A stretch of 32,500 nucleotides of DNA from Cristatella mucedo (lineage: Eukaryota > Bryozoa > Phylactolaemata > Cristatellidae). The translations under genes and the position numbers were made by a program. The stretch covers positions 2,050,001 through 2,082,500 of the forward strand of contig WPIO01000063.1 in the NCBI GenBank assembly GCA_009760855.2. The letters run 5' to 3'. Of this stretch, positions 1 through 11,372 are shown piece by piece (the first letter of the stretch is position 1; each line of letters begins with the position of its first letter). The notes beneath the pieces are model-generated. The model ran no database searches, was not told where the DNA came from, and was given only the letters and a program-made list of their open reading frames with translations.

Positions 1-254
1 ATGGCAGCGCTGAGTGGAGCAGCATCAGCTGCGCGTTTATTTGATATCCGACTCCACCACTGGTAATAGAAGCCGTATCTCTGGGCAGTCGTGAATTCTC
101 ACAAACACGAGCTTACAAATTTCGCCTCTCCGACATTGATCATGTGATTGTCGCCGCGGAATATTTGTCGAGGTCAACTGCTTCGCTGCCGAAATGATCT
201 TTGCTGGTCTGCCCGGGTTACCCTTGATCGTTATTAACACGGGAACGTCCTCAA

Positions 255-430
255 TGACTAATAAATAAATATTAGCTGATTTAACAGCCCCATTTTATAG
301 CGGCAGAAGAGCTTTAACGGCTGTCTTCGCCGCTTGCAGTTGGCAATAAAGGATCGCTAACTGCAGCATTTGAATCCACGACCTCGGTCGTGAACAGAGT
401 GCAGCTTACCTCCTGTGCTATCGCGACCCT
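255..430 (-). mobile_element. tRNA-derived SINE copy (family S1), minus orientation
   Basis: Read on the minus strand, a tRNA-like head (A-box region near 405-430, B-box-like TTCAAATGC near 366-374) is followed by a hairpin segment and a conserved body ending in TTAAATCAGCTAA (273-285). The hairpin arms pair at 335-344 and 356-365. An AT-rich tail with TTAGTCATT follows (255-272) and recurs beside the copy at 26285. At least five other copies in the window share the body, which is why this is called a dispersed family. It has no coding capacity. The boundaries are approximate and no clean target-site duplication was found. Confidence 0.7.
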
Positions 431-857
431 TAGAACGACTAGTTCGTATTTCGACCGCCTTTTGCTGGGTCCGAGGAGAGTCCACCAAAACCGACTGACT
501 CTACGTAGTATTTCATATAAAGTCTATGCAGGTACATATGTGCATATTATATGCGTTTTAAGGATAATAAGAAACAATCGACATCTGAATTAGCTCTTAA
601 AAAAAGAGTCCCCCTAGTGGCAAGACCAAATGCCGATGGGTGAGAGAGCTGGTAGGACTGGCTTTTATATAAGCTCGTTCGTGTAGTGTGGATGTACATG
701 TTGGATACAATTCTTAACTTAAGTCGACAAACTTAGGGCTTCGACTTGAATGCACCGATGGTGGTGCTACGTATCTCAGTCAGTCACTCACTCGGCTGTT
801 GTTTGCCGTCTAGAATCATTCCTAGTTCGGCAGTGCTTCACTAATCTTCTCACTTGG

Positions 858-1024
858 TCGGCTGATTTTACAGCCTCATTTGTAGAGCGGCAGAAGAGCG
901 CCTGCGACCGCCGACCGATGCTTGACGGCGGGCAACAAAATACTGCAGAACTGACGCAGAGCTCAAACTCACGACCTGAAGCTCCCGAAGTGGGAGCACC
1001 CCATGCCCCAGGGCTAAGACCCGA
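858..1024 (-). mobile_element. Degenerate SINE S1 copy, minus orientation
   Basis: The body sequence GCTGATTTTACAGCCTCATT at 861-880 and the following GCGGCAGAAGAGC match the S1 body. The B-box region (about 965-990) and A-box region (about 1000-1022, CCCCAGGGCTAAG) are recognisable but mutated. The internal hairpin is largely lost. It is an older copy than those at 6121 and 22896. The ORFs that overlap it on both strands are shadows and not genes. Confidence 0.55.
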
Positions 1025-3205
1025 TCGCGCCATCGATGGCAGTAGTGCACTGAGATTTCGATTCGCTCGAGAATTCCATTCGAGTCACGAAAGGCCGACA
1101 GGCCTGTTCGAAGGCTGCAAACGTTTGTCTGTCTACCGTAGACATAAGGTTCGTGTGACTACTAGCACGTCTATAGTAACAACCCAGATTTTCTGTACAG
1201 GCACTCGACTACGAACATGAAGGTTTTGCTGATCTTTGCAAGTTTCAGCGATATTTTAAGTTGCTTACATAGCATAGCTAGCGAAGTCGATCGTTTTCAA
1301 AAAGAGAATCACCAAATAATTTGTGTGTTGAGTATAAAAGACGGTAAGGTGTGTACGCCTTAGAGCAGCTGTCTCTAAACTGAAATTTTGTGACAATCTT
1401 TGAACCCGATCGTACCACCGAGGTCAAGATCGTGTACCTTCCCCCTGACTGTTTCGTGGCTATGAAACTGACCGTTCGAAGGAGGTTGGTGCAGGGCGGA
1501 AGAGACTTCCCTATTCTACTGAGAGAGCACGGGAGAGCTAAAAGCATCAACGCCCTCCTAAGATCTAATGGCTGGGGTGTGCTCATCGGTAGTACAAACA
1601 GTTAATATGCGCTGCATAGCAAGAGAGGCTGCGTGGAGGCCTACGATTGGCTGGAGCTAGGTTAGGGTTAAGCCTCCTTTAACTAAAGGTTCAGCTCCCA
1701 GCACACAAATTCCCGGCTACGCCCATGGCGCACTGCTTACTTATCTCACGATGTGGTTATTGAGCAGATGCATCCCCTATAGGTTCATTATGTTACGGAG
1801 ACCGTTTTTTGTTCCTACACTAGCTCTGCCGTAAATTCACCATCGTGCGATCGCCCAACTACTGGGCAACAGGGGCGGTTTCGCACTGGCCGAAGAGCAG
1901 TACTGCATTCCTCAGATAGCTTTTCGGAGGGTCTTCGGATCAGTGTCCGTTACGCTGATCAGTTGTTTACGACAGCCGAGGGAACCGCTCGCAGGCCTGG
2001 CCTCTTAATCATGTCGATAGACCTGCCACTGGTAGAATCACTTCTGGTCGCGTAAACTATATACGGCTGATGAGGGCAAGCCCGCTGGAGTCGGCAGTCG
2101 GCCTTGTGACCTCGTTCTTGAGCCGTGCTATGCGCAAGAGCTTAAAGCATTCCAAGTTCACCTCGAGCATCTAGCATTTCGGTCACGTGGGTGAAGAATT
2201 ATTAAGTAGGGAAAGGGAAGGGGAAGTAATAGCGTGGGTTCGTAATAGCTTGTTTGTTCGAGTGCGTTCGTGCATGCATCGTGCTCACCAGCGTGTGCGA
2301 GTAGGTGCGCTTCTTGTGCAAGCATGTTGAAATGTCCGTTCACCCAGTAAGAGCAGGCCGATAAAAGATATTCCTCCAATGCTTTCAGAATACTGCCATC
2401 AGAATAAATCTGCTATCAGTTCTCAGCCAAATGTCACCTGCTCGGGCATATTGTGACTAGTGCTTCGGGTGATCCCATTGAATACAATAAAAAATTGGTG
2501 TATACTCTATAATGTGCGCAGTGTAATGACAAGCCTAAGGGGTGCATTTCTAACTATACTATTCTAATGAAATGGGTTTCCCAGGTGGTTGAAGTACCAA
2601 CTTTGTAATACTGTTGGGTGACAGTAAGGCTAAAAAACATGGTTCTCCGGAAATCCCTTCCAACCTCTCCCAGAAGGCTCGACACTTGGCACTGGCTATT
2701 TTATTATGTATTGCTGCATATTTCTGCGAGTCGACCCTAAGGCCGAGCAGTTTAAAAAATGACGGAGGTCAATTGGACCACCCAGCGAAATCGCCGGGCG
2801 AACTCACTCCTTAGTTTGTTGTGCGTTTGTCTAGAGCACACCTTGCCGTAGCTTTCGGTGGGGTGTCATACAATTGATAACTTCAAGATGTCGTGTTGTA
2901 AGCGAGCGGATGCATTCTTCGTCGTTAACCTGCCGCACCTCGCGGCTATTTTCTTAAAGCCGTAGCGATATCCACAAGTCCCGCAACAGCCGTCGAGATG
3001 CCTCCACGGCAATTTATTGCCCGCCGCGATCCCCGCGATCCCGAGGTCCAGTGGGAATTCTTACCCGCTGTGCTCACCCGCAACCAGACCTGGAGCCGGG
3101 TTTCCTCTCATAGCAGCAGATACATGGCAGTAAGCGAGCGAGCGAGCGAGCAGCTACAGCTACTCTATCTCTACCTGATGGAAAGGTGTTCGGCGAGCAG
3201 TATAT

Positions 3206-3270
3206 TTGAATAAATAAATAAATAAAAATAAATAAATAAATATATATATATATATGTGCGCACGCACATG

Positions 3271-3351
<81 letters not shown>

Positions 3352-3352
3352 C
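3206..3352. repeat. Compound microsatellite (AAAT)n-(TA)n-(CA)n
   Basis: An AATA-type tract (about 3209-3240) passes directly into (TA)n (3241-3255), then CA/CG-mixed dinucleotides and a pure (CA)n run to 3345. The three motifs abut without unique DNA between them. Poly-cysteine/valine and poly-tyrosine frames across it are translation artefacts of the repeat. Confidence 0.95.
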
Positions 3353-4730
3353 CAAGGATTTCCTTCTCTCAGGAGGAAGAACAGCTGAGTACTGCTTCGC
3401 AAGTTTATTGAAGATGGTTTGCCATCGGCGTAGACGTAGCCTCTTACCATTGACTGTAGCAGAATTTTCATGGAGGCCGCCCCTCTATCCAAGTCGCCAC
3501 TAGCTCGATGCACCCGTGAAAGCGGACAGACGAACTTATTAAGCGTAGTCTCCACTCACCTTTTTAATGTCCGTATATTAGTAAGGGTTTTGTCGCTATG
3601 TACGGTAACTTTAATCTGCAAGCCACTCGAATAACGGAACTCAACTTTTCCGTCTCCCGTGCGAAGGCGCTTACATGGTGAGTGAGCTTACACGGGCCGG
3701 TTAAATTGGATCGCCTATCGGTAACCTAAGCAGGAAAGTCTTCCCGGAAGTTGCAAGTTGATTTGCATGTTTTTCTCGACCTTATAAACCCTTCTCACTT
3801 TCTTTTCGGCATATATTATTGTGCCCATACAAGGTCAATCGAGACTGGGAATGTAGCAACCGCTGGCAGCTGCCCAACTTAATCGCCTGACCATCTGCAA
3901 CGGCTGCAGCCCTGCCGCTCTGGCCACCCACTGTAATTGCTTGCCCATCTGCTACGTCCATGCGAAGTCCGTCAGACCACGCCCCGCTCGATCCCACATC
4001 CGTCCTGGTCGTGGCGAACGAAGGAGGCTCTCTGCTTGTGTCGCTTGTGCTAACCGGACGTCTTTTTCTTCAGCGGCGTCTGATCTTTCCGGTGGCGATT
4101 CGTTTCGCAGCAAGAGTGCGGCTCAAAAACTAACAGCTCCCCAATGCCTGTTGCAATAGAGAAACGGCGGATGTGCGAATTTTTCCTTCAAAGGCTACGG
4201 ATACATTTTGTCGTTCCAAAGAGAGTCTTGCCTATGACTGGACACCTGAATCGTTACTTAAAAAAAAAGTGCCTCGGACAATCTGCGACATTTTGCCCGG
4301 TCAAACAACTGGAGAAAATCGAGTAAAGCACACGGAAAGTGCATTGCTTATCGGTTGCTTTGCGAAGCAGTAAACAGTGCGTTGCGTTGTGTACGATTCG
4401 TAAAGAGAGCACTCATCAATACGGAACAGCCGTCCGGAAAGACAAGCGTAACATACAGCTACCGACCGCCATTCTCGGGGGAGGGCCGCTCTCTCGGGTC
4501 TCGAAGTGCAGCGCGAGATGAGGACGGACGCTAGCCGTGAGGAGGATTACTTCTCTTGGAGAATGGGTGGCCGCTCTTTGCAATGGCGGCTTCCCAGGCG
4601 GCACCTCGCACGTTTCGGCCCAGCGAGCGTTTCGCCAGCAAAGGCCAGGTCTCTCGGAGGACATCAGCTTCGCTTCTTCTACTGCCACAGCCTTGACATC
4701 GCCTTTTTCCGTGGCAGGCTGAGCTTCCTG

Positions 4731-4772
4731 TGGGTTGGTACCTACTGCACGTGGGTCGGTGCCTACTGCACG
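4731..4772. repeat. Two-copy 21-bp tandem duplication
   Basis: Two adjacent 21-bp units (4731-4751 and 4752-4772) differ at two positions. Each contains CCTACTGCACG. It is a local duplication with no known function. Confidence 0.8.
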
Positions 4773-6063
4773 CAGGACGGTGAGCAGTCTGCCACCGCCG
4801 TCACGCTTGAAATATCCGTCCTATCTTGAAAAAGCTTTTTCCTGAAAACGTTAGCCTTTGCTTCCAAGAAACATATTTCCGTCTGGGCCTAACTCATCAG
4901 TTGCCTCTTCTTATTTCAGCTTTCCATCCTGTGACCATGAAACAGTCCTTGCAGGCACCTTGCAGATCGCTGCGGCGGCACGCTCGCACGCGCCGACGAG
5001 CGAGAGGCCTTTGCCGCCGTGCCTGATCGTGTGGTCATGTGATCATGGGATCATGCTGATCCGTGGCGGCTTCGGGCACGACCAACCGGAGACGCTGCCG
5101 TTGCTCAACTCACTGGGAGCTTTCGATAAAAATTGGGGCGTCCATCTTGGCGATGGTGGTTTGCTTTCGCCTTTGGTGGTATGTCGGAATCTCTTCCCCC
5201 TCCCAGTCCTAGCTAGCTACGTCAATAGAACCGAAAGGCTTGTCGGGTGGGCGCTTCTGACCTTCGCATCTGCGAGCGGTCAACATCCCACGCCTCAGTT
5301 CTATTTTGGCCTTTATAGCATGCCCGGCTCTATTCGGAGCGGAAGAGGAATTCAGCAGCTCTGGATGTGGCTCCGGTGCGAGGCCGGTGATGATTTTACT
5401 CTGTCGGGAAAAATAAATTACCGCCGAACCGATTGTCGGAATTGTATAGCGCCGCTAAGTGAACCCAAAAAGCTTTCATTAAGCAAAAGCCAGTAGACGT
5501 TCACAAGAATTGGGTCTTGTCGGACTCAGAATTTAAACAAAGGTCAACCCCCTCCCCGATGTCGTTTCTAGCACCTGTCAATTTCGGACAGCCTGCCGAA
5601 TAACAAGCTGATTTTTGGGATGATTTAAGGCACTTTTACTTTCCTAAGAAGAGGGGCCATCACAACTTTGGTCTCTTAGAGTCTGAAATTTAATGAGTCC
5701 TTCGTCGGCAGAAAAAAGCCCAGCTCAGCTTGCAATGACGAGAACCGGTGCCACAGACACAGGCAACTCGAGCGTCGGCCAGTAGGCCGGAAAGTCCGGT
5801 GTGCACTTTACTCTTTGCATCTGCTGCGTCGGCATTTATGTCTTCCGTTCGAACGCGTTCGCCGACTGAATCGATCGGATGCATACCGCTTATCGCAAAG
5901 TCGGTCAGTGCAGGTGGTGGAATCTGCGGTGGCGGCGTCCGTGAGCTGGCGAGTCGGGCGAAATCGATGGCTCGGAAACCTGGCTAAATGTCTTATAGTG
6001 CAGCTAGCATCGCACGGCTCGCGTGCCAATCACTTGACCTAGAATACATTCTCGACGGTAGGG

Positions 6064-6285
6064 ACCTAGCCCTGGGGTTAAGGCACTCGAACTAGACGAC
6101 CCCGGCGTCATGGTTTCCAGGTGCCATAGCCCATGAGGTAAGGTGCTCACTCTTCACGACCGAGGTCGTGGGTTCGAATCTTGCAGTTGGCAATCCTTTA
6201 TTGCCAACTGCAAGTGGTGATGATAGCTGTTAAGGCTCTTCAGCCGCTATGCAAATTAGGCTGTTAAATCAGCTAACACGCATAC
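6064..6285 (+). mobile_element. SINE S1 copy, plus orientation, with a doubled tRNA-like head
   Basis: This is the best-preserved S1 copy. An A-box-like TAGCCCATGAGGTAAGG starts at 6127 and the B box GGTTCGAATC lies at 6171-6180, as in tRNA-derived RNA polymerase III promoters. Directly after the B box comes a perfect 14-bp hairpin (6181-6194 with 6200-6213, 5-nt loop). The body then ends in GGCTGTTAAATCAGCTAA (6258-6275), followed by a CATACA-type tail. Upstream, 6064-6120 looks like a second, mutated tRNA head (TAGCCCTGGGGTTAAGGC and GGTTTCCA), suggesting a dimeric head or one SINE inserted next to another. It is non-coding and is not a functional tRNA gene, because the cloverleaf is not complete. 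Confidence 0.7.
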
Positions 6286-7342
6286 ACATACACATACAAA
6301 TGTATATGTACATGCACATGTGTTCGGGACCTGCAGTAGGCAATTCTGTATTTGCAGCTGCAGGGGGCGGGGCTGATGGCACCACCGAGTGAGCAATCGA
6401 GACTGCTTTGCGTTCGGTGTTCAACTCGGAGCTAACTTTCCACATACGTGTTCGAGCGTCGGAATCCCGGCGAACTGCGTGAATGAATGTTTAGGCTTAT
6501 AACTGCAAATTTGGTGCCAAGCTGCAACCATTTCACCTGTGATCTGCGAGAGGAGACCACATAAGACGTACGTGCTCGGGTCCAGGCAAGGTCGGGGAAC
6601 CCCGCCCCGACCGGCATCGTGCAAGGCAATCCGTGCGTGGCTGATCATGTTTGCAGGTTCTTCTGTGGTGGATGCGAGTACTGTAGCAATATCAAAATGG
6701 AGGTCGACCAGAGGCAGTCTGCAGTCCTGAGAATCAGCTGTTGAACAGGCCGAAGGCATAATCTTCCATTAGATCATACACAAGTCGACCGTGGCTCGGC
6801 TGCCTGTGTCCCAGCTCCCAGAGAACAGCAGCAGCAGCAGCAGAAAGAGGGAGGGGCCATCGCTCGCTCGTTCTTTCTGGCGATCGTTCGGTGGCGTTCA
6901 CTGCCGGACGCTTGGTTCCCTCTACTGCTCCATGCCGGCAGAGGTGAATTCGGACAGTTCGAGATGCTGCTGTCCATTCTGTCGCGGTCCTCGCTCGCCG
7001 AGTCCCCGAACAGGGCAGTCGCCGACGGACAGGTGGATTTAGCAGCTTGTTCGTTCCTGAGTTGGCCGTTCCCCAAGCGGTTTTCCTTGTTTTACTGCTG
7101 GCTAAAGAGCTTCGTGAACAGTAAGGCGAATCCGTATCGTCCATGTTGGGAGGCCTTGTTCAGTTGGTGAGCGAGTTGACCGATTGCCCATCCCCGGAAT
7201 GCTTGACGTCACAGCTGCCGCACGGGGACGATCGCGACGAGCCTGGCTGCTTTGCAGCTTTTGCTTTGCTGCTTTGAAGGGTTTCCGTTTTCTAAATTTT
7301 CTCAACTGCTCTCGGCCGCCATTGCCTAGCCTCCACACTCCT
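6286..7342. other. Unassigned DNA, no gene seen
   Basis: The stretch begins with a CATACA/TGTA-rich SINE tail (to about 6325) and includes a short (CAG)n run near 6829-6844. A consensus CRE-type palindrome TGACGTCA lies at 7204-7211. Overlapping frames on both strands at 6734-7144 are of comparable length and low complexity, which argues against coding. No homology was recognised. Confidence 0.5.
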
Positions 7343-8605
7343 ATGTAATGTACTCTACAAAGCCACACAGGCTAATTTAGTGTCACACAGAAGAGTTTTG
7401 TATAGCGCACTCAAAGCCTAAGCGGCTTTCGGTAAGCATCCGGTAGCCAAAAGACTTCATCCCACGAAAGTGAAAAGCATAGCTGAGTCAGGAGGGCAGC
7501 TGAGACAGTGAGTAGCATGGAAGTATCAGCTCAGGACGGTTGTAAAGGATGTGCCATAGTCGGCAGCAGGAGAGTAGATGACGTTGCGTAAGAATCGTGG
7601 AAGTGAGTTCCACTGTCTAGGACCTGCAGAAAAAAAGCTTCTTTACGAAGTCTTTAAGAAGGGCAAAGAACGGGACAGCTAATTTACTGTCCATAGAGGA
7701 TCTGTGGGCACGAGGAGGCTGAAACTGGTGCAGCAGTTCAAACAAGCCGTGAAGGAGGCTTTGTGGCTCAGAGTAAGAATTTCGCTCTATATCCGTTGAT
7801 CAAGCGACAGTCATTCAAGCTCTTTCAGCAAAGAAGACACACGGTCAAACCTCTGGGATTCGTAAACTAGCCTTGCAGCCATATTCATCGCCAGATGCAG
7901 TGGCCCAGTGGCTTTTTTCGGTAGCCCAGCCAAAGGGGAATTACAATAGTCTAGCCGAGACAGAACTAAGGAGCCTAGTTAAATTTTTTGCAAGCCACCG
8001 TTAAAGATAGTTCATAATCTTAGATAGGGATTGGACGTGATGGCTTGCTTTAGAGGCAGTCTTCCTAATGAAGCTTTCAAAATTTAGGCAGATTTTGTAG
8101 ATGACACCTAAAGTGTGAGCACAAGGTGTTAGTCCCACAACAGCACCACCTATTGGAAGTGCAAAGCCTTCTAGTCCAGCCGCACACTTGGGATGTCTTA
8201 CGAGTACCAGTACCGTTTTATTGGCGTCAAGTTATTTAGGAAATTGGCCGACATCCATGATCGAATGTCTGCGAGGCAAGTATTCAGCTTATCAGTCTCG
8301 GCAGCAGATTCCAATGGTTTAAATGACAAATACAACTGAGTATCGTCGGCATAAAAGTGATAGCCGATTTTTTGCGCCCAAATCACTTTTCCTAGAGGTT
8401 CATTAAAAATGGAGAACAGCAAAGGACCGTGGACGGACCCTTGTGAAACTCCACAGGTGACTAGTCTGGTGGATGAGACCTGACCCGCACATGACATGGA
8501 TTGAACAAGTACGATTTTGACCGGACAAGTACGATTTTGACCACGGCAGTGCCTCGTCTGGCAGACCGATCGTAGCTCTCAATCATTCAAGTAGGATATC
8601 GTGAT
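7343..8605 (-). mobile_element. LINE-A: 5'-truncated CR1/L2-like non-LTR retrotransposon, decayed
   Basis: On the minus strand, conceptual translation starts near 8605 with DHDILL and reaches the reverse-transcriptase blocks GVSQGSVHGPLLFSIF and YHFYADDTQLYLSF (ORF piece 8198-8497). It continues in shifting frames into the post-RT region with SRLDYCNSPLAGLP and LLKELEWLSLDQRI (about 7945-7775). These blocks are typical of CR1/L2-group reverse transcriptases; YADD is the catalytic aspartate pair. Several frameshifts and stops make it non-functional. A 19-20-bp tandem duplication (GTACGATTTTGACC twice, 8508-8546) interrupts the RT. The 3' end near 7343 aligns with the copy at 20105-20356, which defines the family terminus. 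No endonuclease domain is present. Confidence 0.85.
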
Positions 8606-9543
8606 CAATAATAATAATTATAATAATAATACATTTGTATAGCATCCTCAGAAAAATTTATCTCTTTCTAGGCACTTTACATTTGTTGCAAAGGAAGCAT
8701 AGTCTAATGGTTAGTGGTAGCATGCTCAACAACAAAAACCATAACATAGAGGTGACTTGCACAGAGTCATCACGCAACAAAGGACGAAACACACGGACCA
8801 CTAAATGCTGTGATAAATAGATCGTTGTTAGCTTCTTTTTAAATTTCCTCAAGTCAGGGTATGTCGTGACGCCAGACGGAACTGAGTTCCAGGCTTTGGG
8901 AGCATACGAACCAAAGGAACGAGGAAAGGATCCAAAGGATTTGAGGTTCGTACGAGGTGTAGCTAAACGATGAGATTAAGAAAAGTTGGTGATATGATGC
9001 TTAGCCTGGTAGGAGAGCAAATCTGATAGGTAGGCTGGAGCCAAAGAATGAAAGGACATAAAAGTGAGTGACAAAACCTTGAACTCGATGCGTTGTTTGA
9101 CTGGGAGCCAGTGCAGATCGGCAAGAAGTGGTCTGATGTAGCAACTGTGATGCTCACGACAGAAAAGCAGAGTTTTGCACAAGCTGTAAGCTCCTGATTG
9201 CGTATGCCGGTAGACCAGCAAGCAGTGAGTTACAGAAGTCGAGATTGGATGTCATAAATGCACAGACACATTTAGATGTATTATCGTTGTCTAGGAAAGC
9301 CCGAATTTTAGCCATTTTATGTAGCTGACAGTAGGTAGACATGACTGTGGAGCTGATGTGTTCGTCTAATGAAAGGTAACTTTGGAACAGGACACTTAGA
9401 CTTTGTGCAGATTCAACAGAAGATATGCTGGCAGAGCTGATTTTGAGTGTTAGGCTTTCCAATTTCTGAATCGCACTCGTTTAGCCCGTAGCTAGTGCAT
9501 TGGTTTTATCATCATTCAATCTAAGAAAGTTTCCTACCATCTA
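8606..9543 (-). mobile_element. LINE-B: 3' fragment of a second CR1/L2-like retrotransposon
   Basis: Read on the minus strand from 9543, FLRLNDDKTNAL marks the end of the RT domain. The post-RT segment follows with LDFCNSLLAGLP (about 9230), LADLHWLPVKQRIEFKVLSL (about 9120-9065) and SFGSYAPKAWNSVP (about 8920-8880). A 3' UTR then ends in an ATT/AAT repeat at 8606-8632, a usual tail for this group. Stops and frameshifts are present, so it is a dead, 5'-truncated copy. The protein differs from LINE-A next door although both carry the same domain order, so these are two families lying head to tail in one orientation. Confidence 0.85.
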
Positions 9544-10649
9544 ATGCGTATGTCGTACCATGCCACTTCGCCGGGCAAGGTCAGGGCTGGGCCCTCGTTA
9601 TTCTTGCATTCACCGCTGCGTTCTGCAGCTCGATTGCCAGCCGCGGTCCCGGCGCGCGTCGTCGCCCGCTTTGCTAGCTATCGAGAGCGCTTCGCTAGCT
9701 ATCGAGAGCGGGCTCACCACAAACGAGATGAGTCGGAGAGGGAGGATCGGGCCGTATGTGCCCTGCGGGCGGACTCCCCTGTGGTGGATTCTCTCACGTT
9801 TGAAACCCAATAGAGCCGAAGGCCGACGAAAGTGAAAACTGGCTCCCAATCAACCCGATCCGACGAAGCGCCTCAGCGCTCTACGAGTAATTGCTGCCGC
9901 TGATTTCGGTCGGTCCCCAATCCGGACCCACTTACCGCTGGAGGAGACGGAGGCCCGCGTGAGTCCGATTACCCCGTAACAGCCACTCGGCGCCACGCGG
10001 CCGGCCGCCGGCCTCGAGCTTCGTGTCGGCTCGGCCGACCGTCTTTTGTCTACGATAGCCTTGGCTACCTTCTAGTTACTCTAACGGCTAATCACTTAGG
10101 CAAGCCACTCTCGCGCCTCGTGCGGGAACGCTCAGCGCTGCTGCTGCTATCCCTCCGAACTCCGGGCGGGCGGCGTAGGCTGGCGAGAGCCCCCTCACCC
10201 ACACTGAAGCCCGACGGCCGCCCCACAAAACCACCACCGTTCCTTCCTTTGGCGGTCGGTCCCTGGCTTGTCTCTCGCCCGATCGGTTCGCTCTGAGTGC
10301 TGGCAGGCTTGCCGCCAAGCCGAAAAGTTGGTCTCGCTGTCCGGCAGTTGTCGACAGGAGGTCCTGGGCAGATCTCGTTACCGGGTAGCTGCATCGCTTC
10401 GCGTCGCTCGCTCGCTAGACTGGCCTGCCTGCCGAGGAGTGTCGGCGTTCGAGCGCACCACTCGCCGAGCTGCTCGAATGGCGAGAGAGTCGTCGCTCCT
10501 CGACGTCGTCGTCGACACGAGCCGCGTTTGCTGCTTTTTTGCGTTCGCTGCTTTGCCGAGTTGGCTGCCTCGCCTGCCCAGCTGGCTGGCTGACAGCCGG
10601 TCGACTGGCCGCCTCGAGTGTACGCATGCGCGTGCGCTTAACTTTGAAG
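9544..10649. other. GC/CpG-rich DNA upstream of the coactosin-like exon (probable intron)
   Basis: This stretch is rich in CpG and contains small direct repeats, for example GCTAGCTATCGAGAGCG twice near 9673-9710. Long frames occur on both strands (plus 10268-10990; minus 10415-10798), as expected in GC-rich DNA. I searched it for an N-terminal coactosin exon (a W-x-x-F/Y-x-Y/F block) and saw none. It is most likely intronic or promoter-proximal DNA of the coactosin-like gene. Confidence 0.45.
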
Positions 10650-10807
10650 CTGATTCGAGAGGCTTCGGCTTCCTGCGAGTGACTTCGGGCGACGAGCTGA
10701 GCAAGCGAGCCAAGTTCGTGCTGATAACCTGGATTGGCAGCCTCGTGCCGCCCCTTCAACGCGCCTCCATGAACGGAGCCAAGGGCGCCATCAAGCAAGT
10801 GATCAAG
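10650..10807 (+). CDS. Coactosin-like protein, penultimate coding exon
   Basis: The exon encodes the core of an ADF-homology domain: FGFLRVTSGDELSKRAKF, VLITWIG, VPPLQR and GAIKQVIK. Coactosin-like proteins (human COTL1, about 142 residues) have FAFVRFTTGD, MSKRSKFALITWIG, LQRAK and TLVKEVVQ at the same places, so the family call is firm. Coactosins bind F-actin in the cytoplasm and protect filaments from capping; the lysine of the SKRxKF motif, reported to matter for actin binding, is present. The 3' border is AAG|GTCAGG (intron from 10808), phase 0. The 5' border is set at TTTGAAG|CT, so one base of the first codon comes from the upstream exon. That exon was not found; the N-terminal 50 or so residues are missing from the window. 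The longer open frame around the exon (10268-10990) is intron read-through. Confidence 0.9.
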
Positions 10808-11254
10808 GTCAGGGCCGGCTGTTTTCTTGCTTTACATTTGCCTTCGTTCGCGATCGCTTTTCAGCCTCCCCGGCTTTGCTCATCGAAGAAGGCGCCAGTG
10901 GCGGAACCGACCTCATTTTGCTCTGAGTGGCCCCTAAGCCTGCCGCCGATTGGATTTGGTCGCAGAGGCGACATTTTCATGCTGAGCTGAGTTTGTTCTT
11001 CAGGTTTCGGCTGCCGTTTATTTCTTCGGAGGAATGGCCCGTTGTCACTGCACGAGCTCTCCGTTGCAATGCACGCTCCGTATTTTGAAATTGTGTCACT
11101 CGTGTGTTCTCGTCTGTCATCTTTCGGTAACAGCTCGGTGTGACGAGATTTCCGGTGCGATTCTTGGGTAGGGTAGGTGACCTCGTTCGTTATCCAATTA
11201 AAAACTAGTGGAAGTGAGCGAGCTGTCGTTGCAAACGGGACATCCGGAAGGGAC

Positions 11255-11372
11255 CTAAAAGTGAATAATAGAGCCTTGAAGTCGATACTCTACCGGATGG
11301 AGAACCAGTGCAGGTCGGTGAGAAGTGGACTAATGTAGCAATTGCGACTTTCACGGAAAATAGGCCTAGCTT
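11255..11372 (-). mobile_element. LINE-B fragment, minus orientation
   Basis: The block GCCTTGAAGTCGATACTC...GAACCAGTGCAGGTCGGTGA aligns with the LINE-B post-RT region at about 9075-9180, which encodes LADLHWLPVKQRIEFK on the minus strand. It is short and heavily mutated and lies in the coactosin-like intron. Confidence 0.65.

Larger units (their letters stand above)
1025..6063. other. Unassigned DNA, no supportable gene
   Basis: No exon with recognisable homology was found here on either strand. Open frames are short and lack family signatures. The longest is 4858-5496 (plus, 212 codons), which shows no domain that I recognise. The region may be intergenic or a large 5' intron of the coactosin-like gene downstream, whose first exons are missing from the window. 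Apart from the microsatellite at 3206-3352 and a 21-bp tandem duplication at 4731-4772, it looks like unique sequence or unrecognised old repeats. Confidence 0.5.

Noticed and set aside
3074-3555. Cys/Val-rich minus-strand frames
   Set aside because: They are translations of the CA repeat; no cysteine-rich protein family pattern lies outside the repeat.
4150-4400. Possible second C2H2 zinc-finger relic (FARSNNWRKSSKAHGK)
   Set aside because: Only one finger-like helix can be made, with no clear cysteine pair or linker, so it is too weak to list as a feature.
5539-5546. NR4A response element AAAGGTCA (NBRE)
   Set aside because: The 8-mer is a perfect NBRE, but about one match is expected by chance on both strands of a 32.5-kb window, and no promoter is nearby.
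6121-6190. Possible functional tRNA gene
   Set aside because: A and B boxes are present, but the acceptor and anticodon stems do not form and the same unit recurs with a shared body, so it is a SINE head.
10268-10990. Whole 240-codon open frame as a gene
   Set aside because: Only the central part (10650-10807) has homology; the flanks are CpG-rich intron read-through, and the known family requires splicing to 13125.
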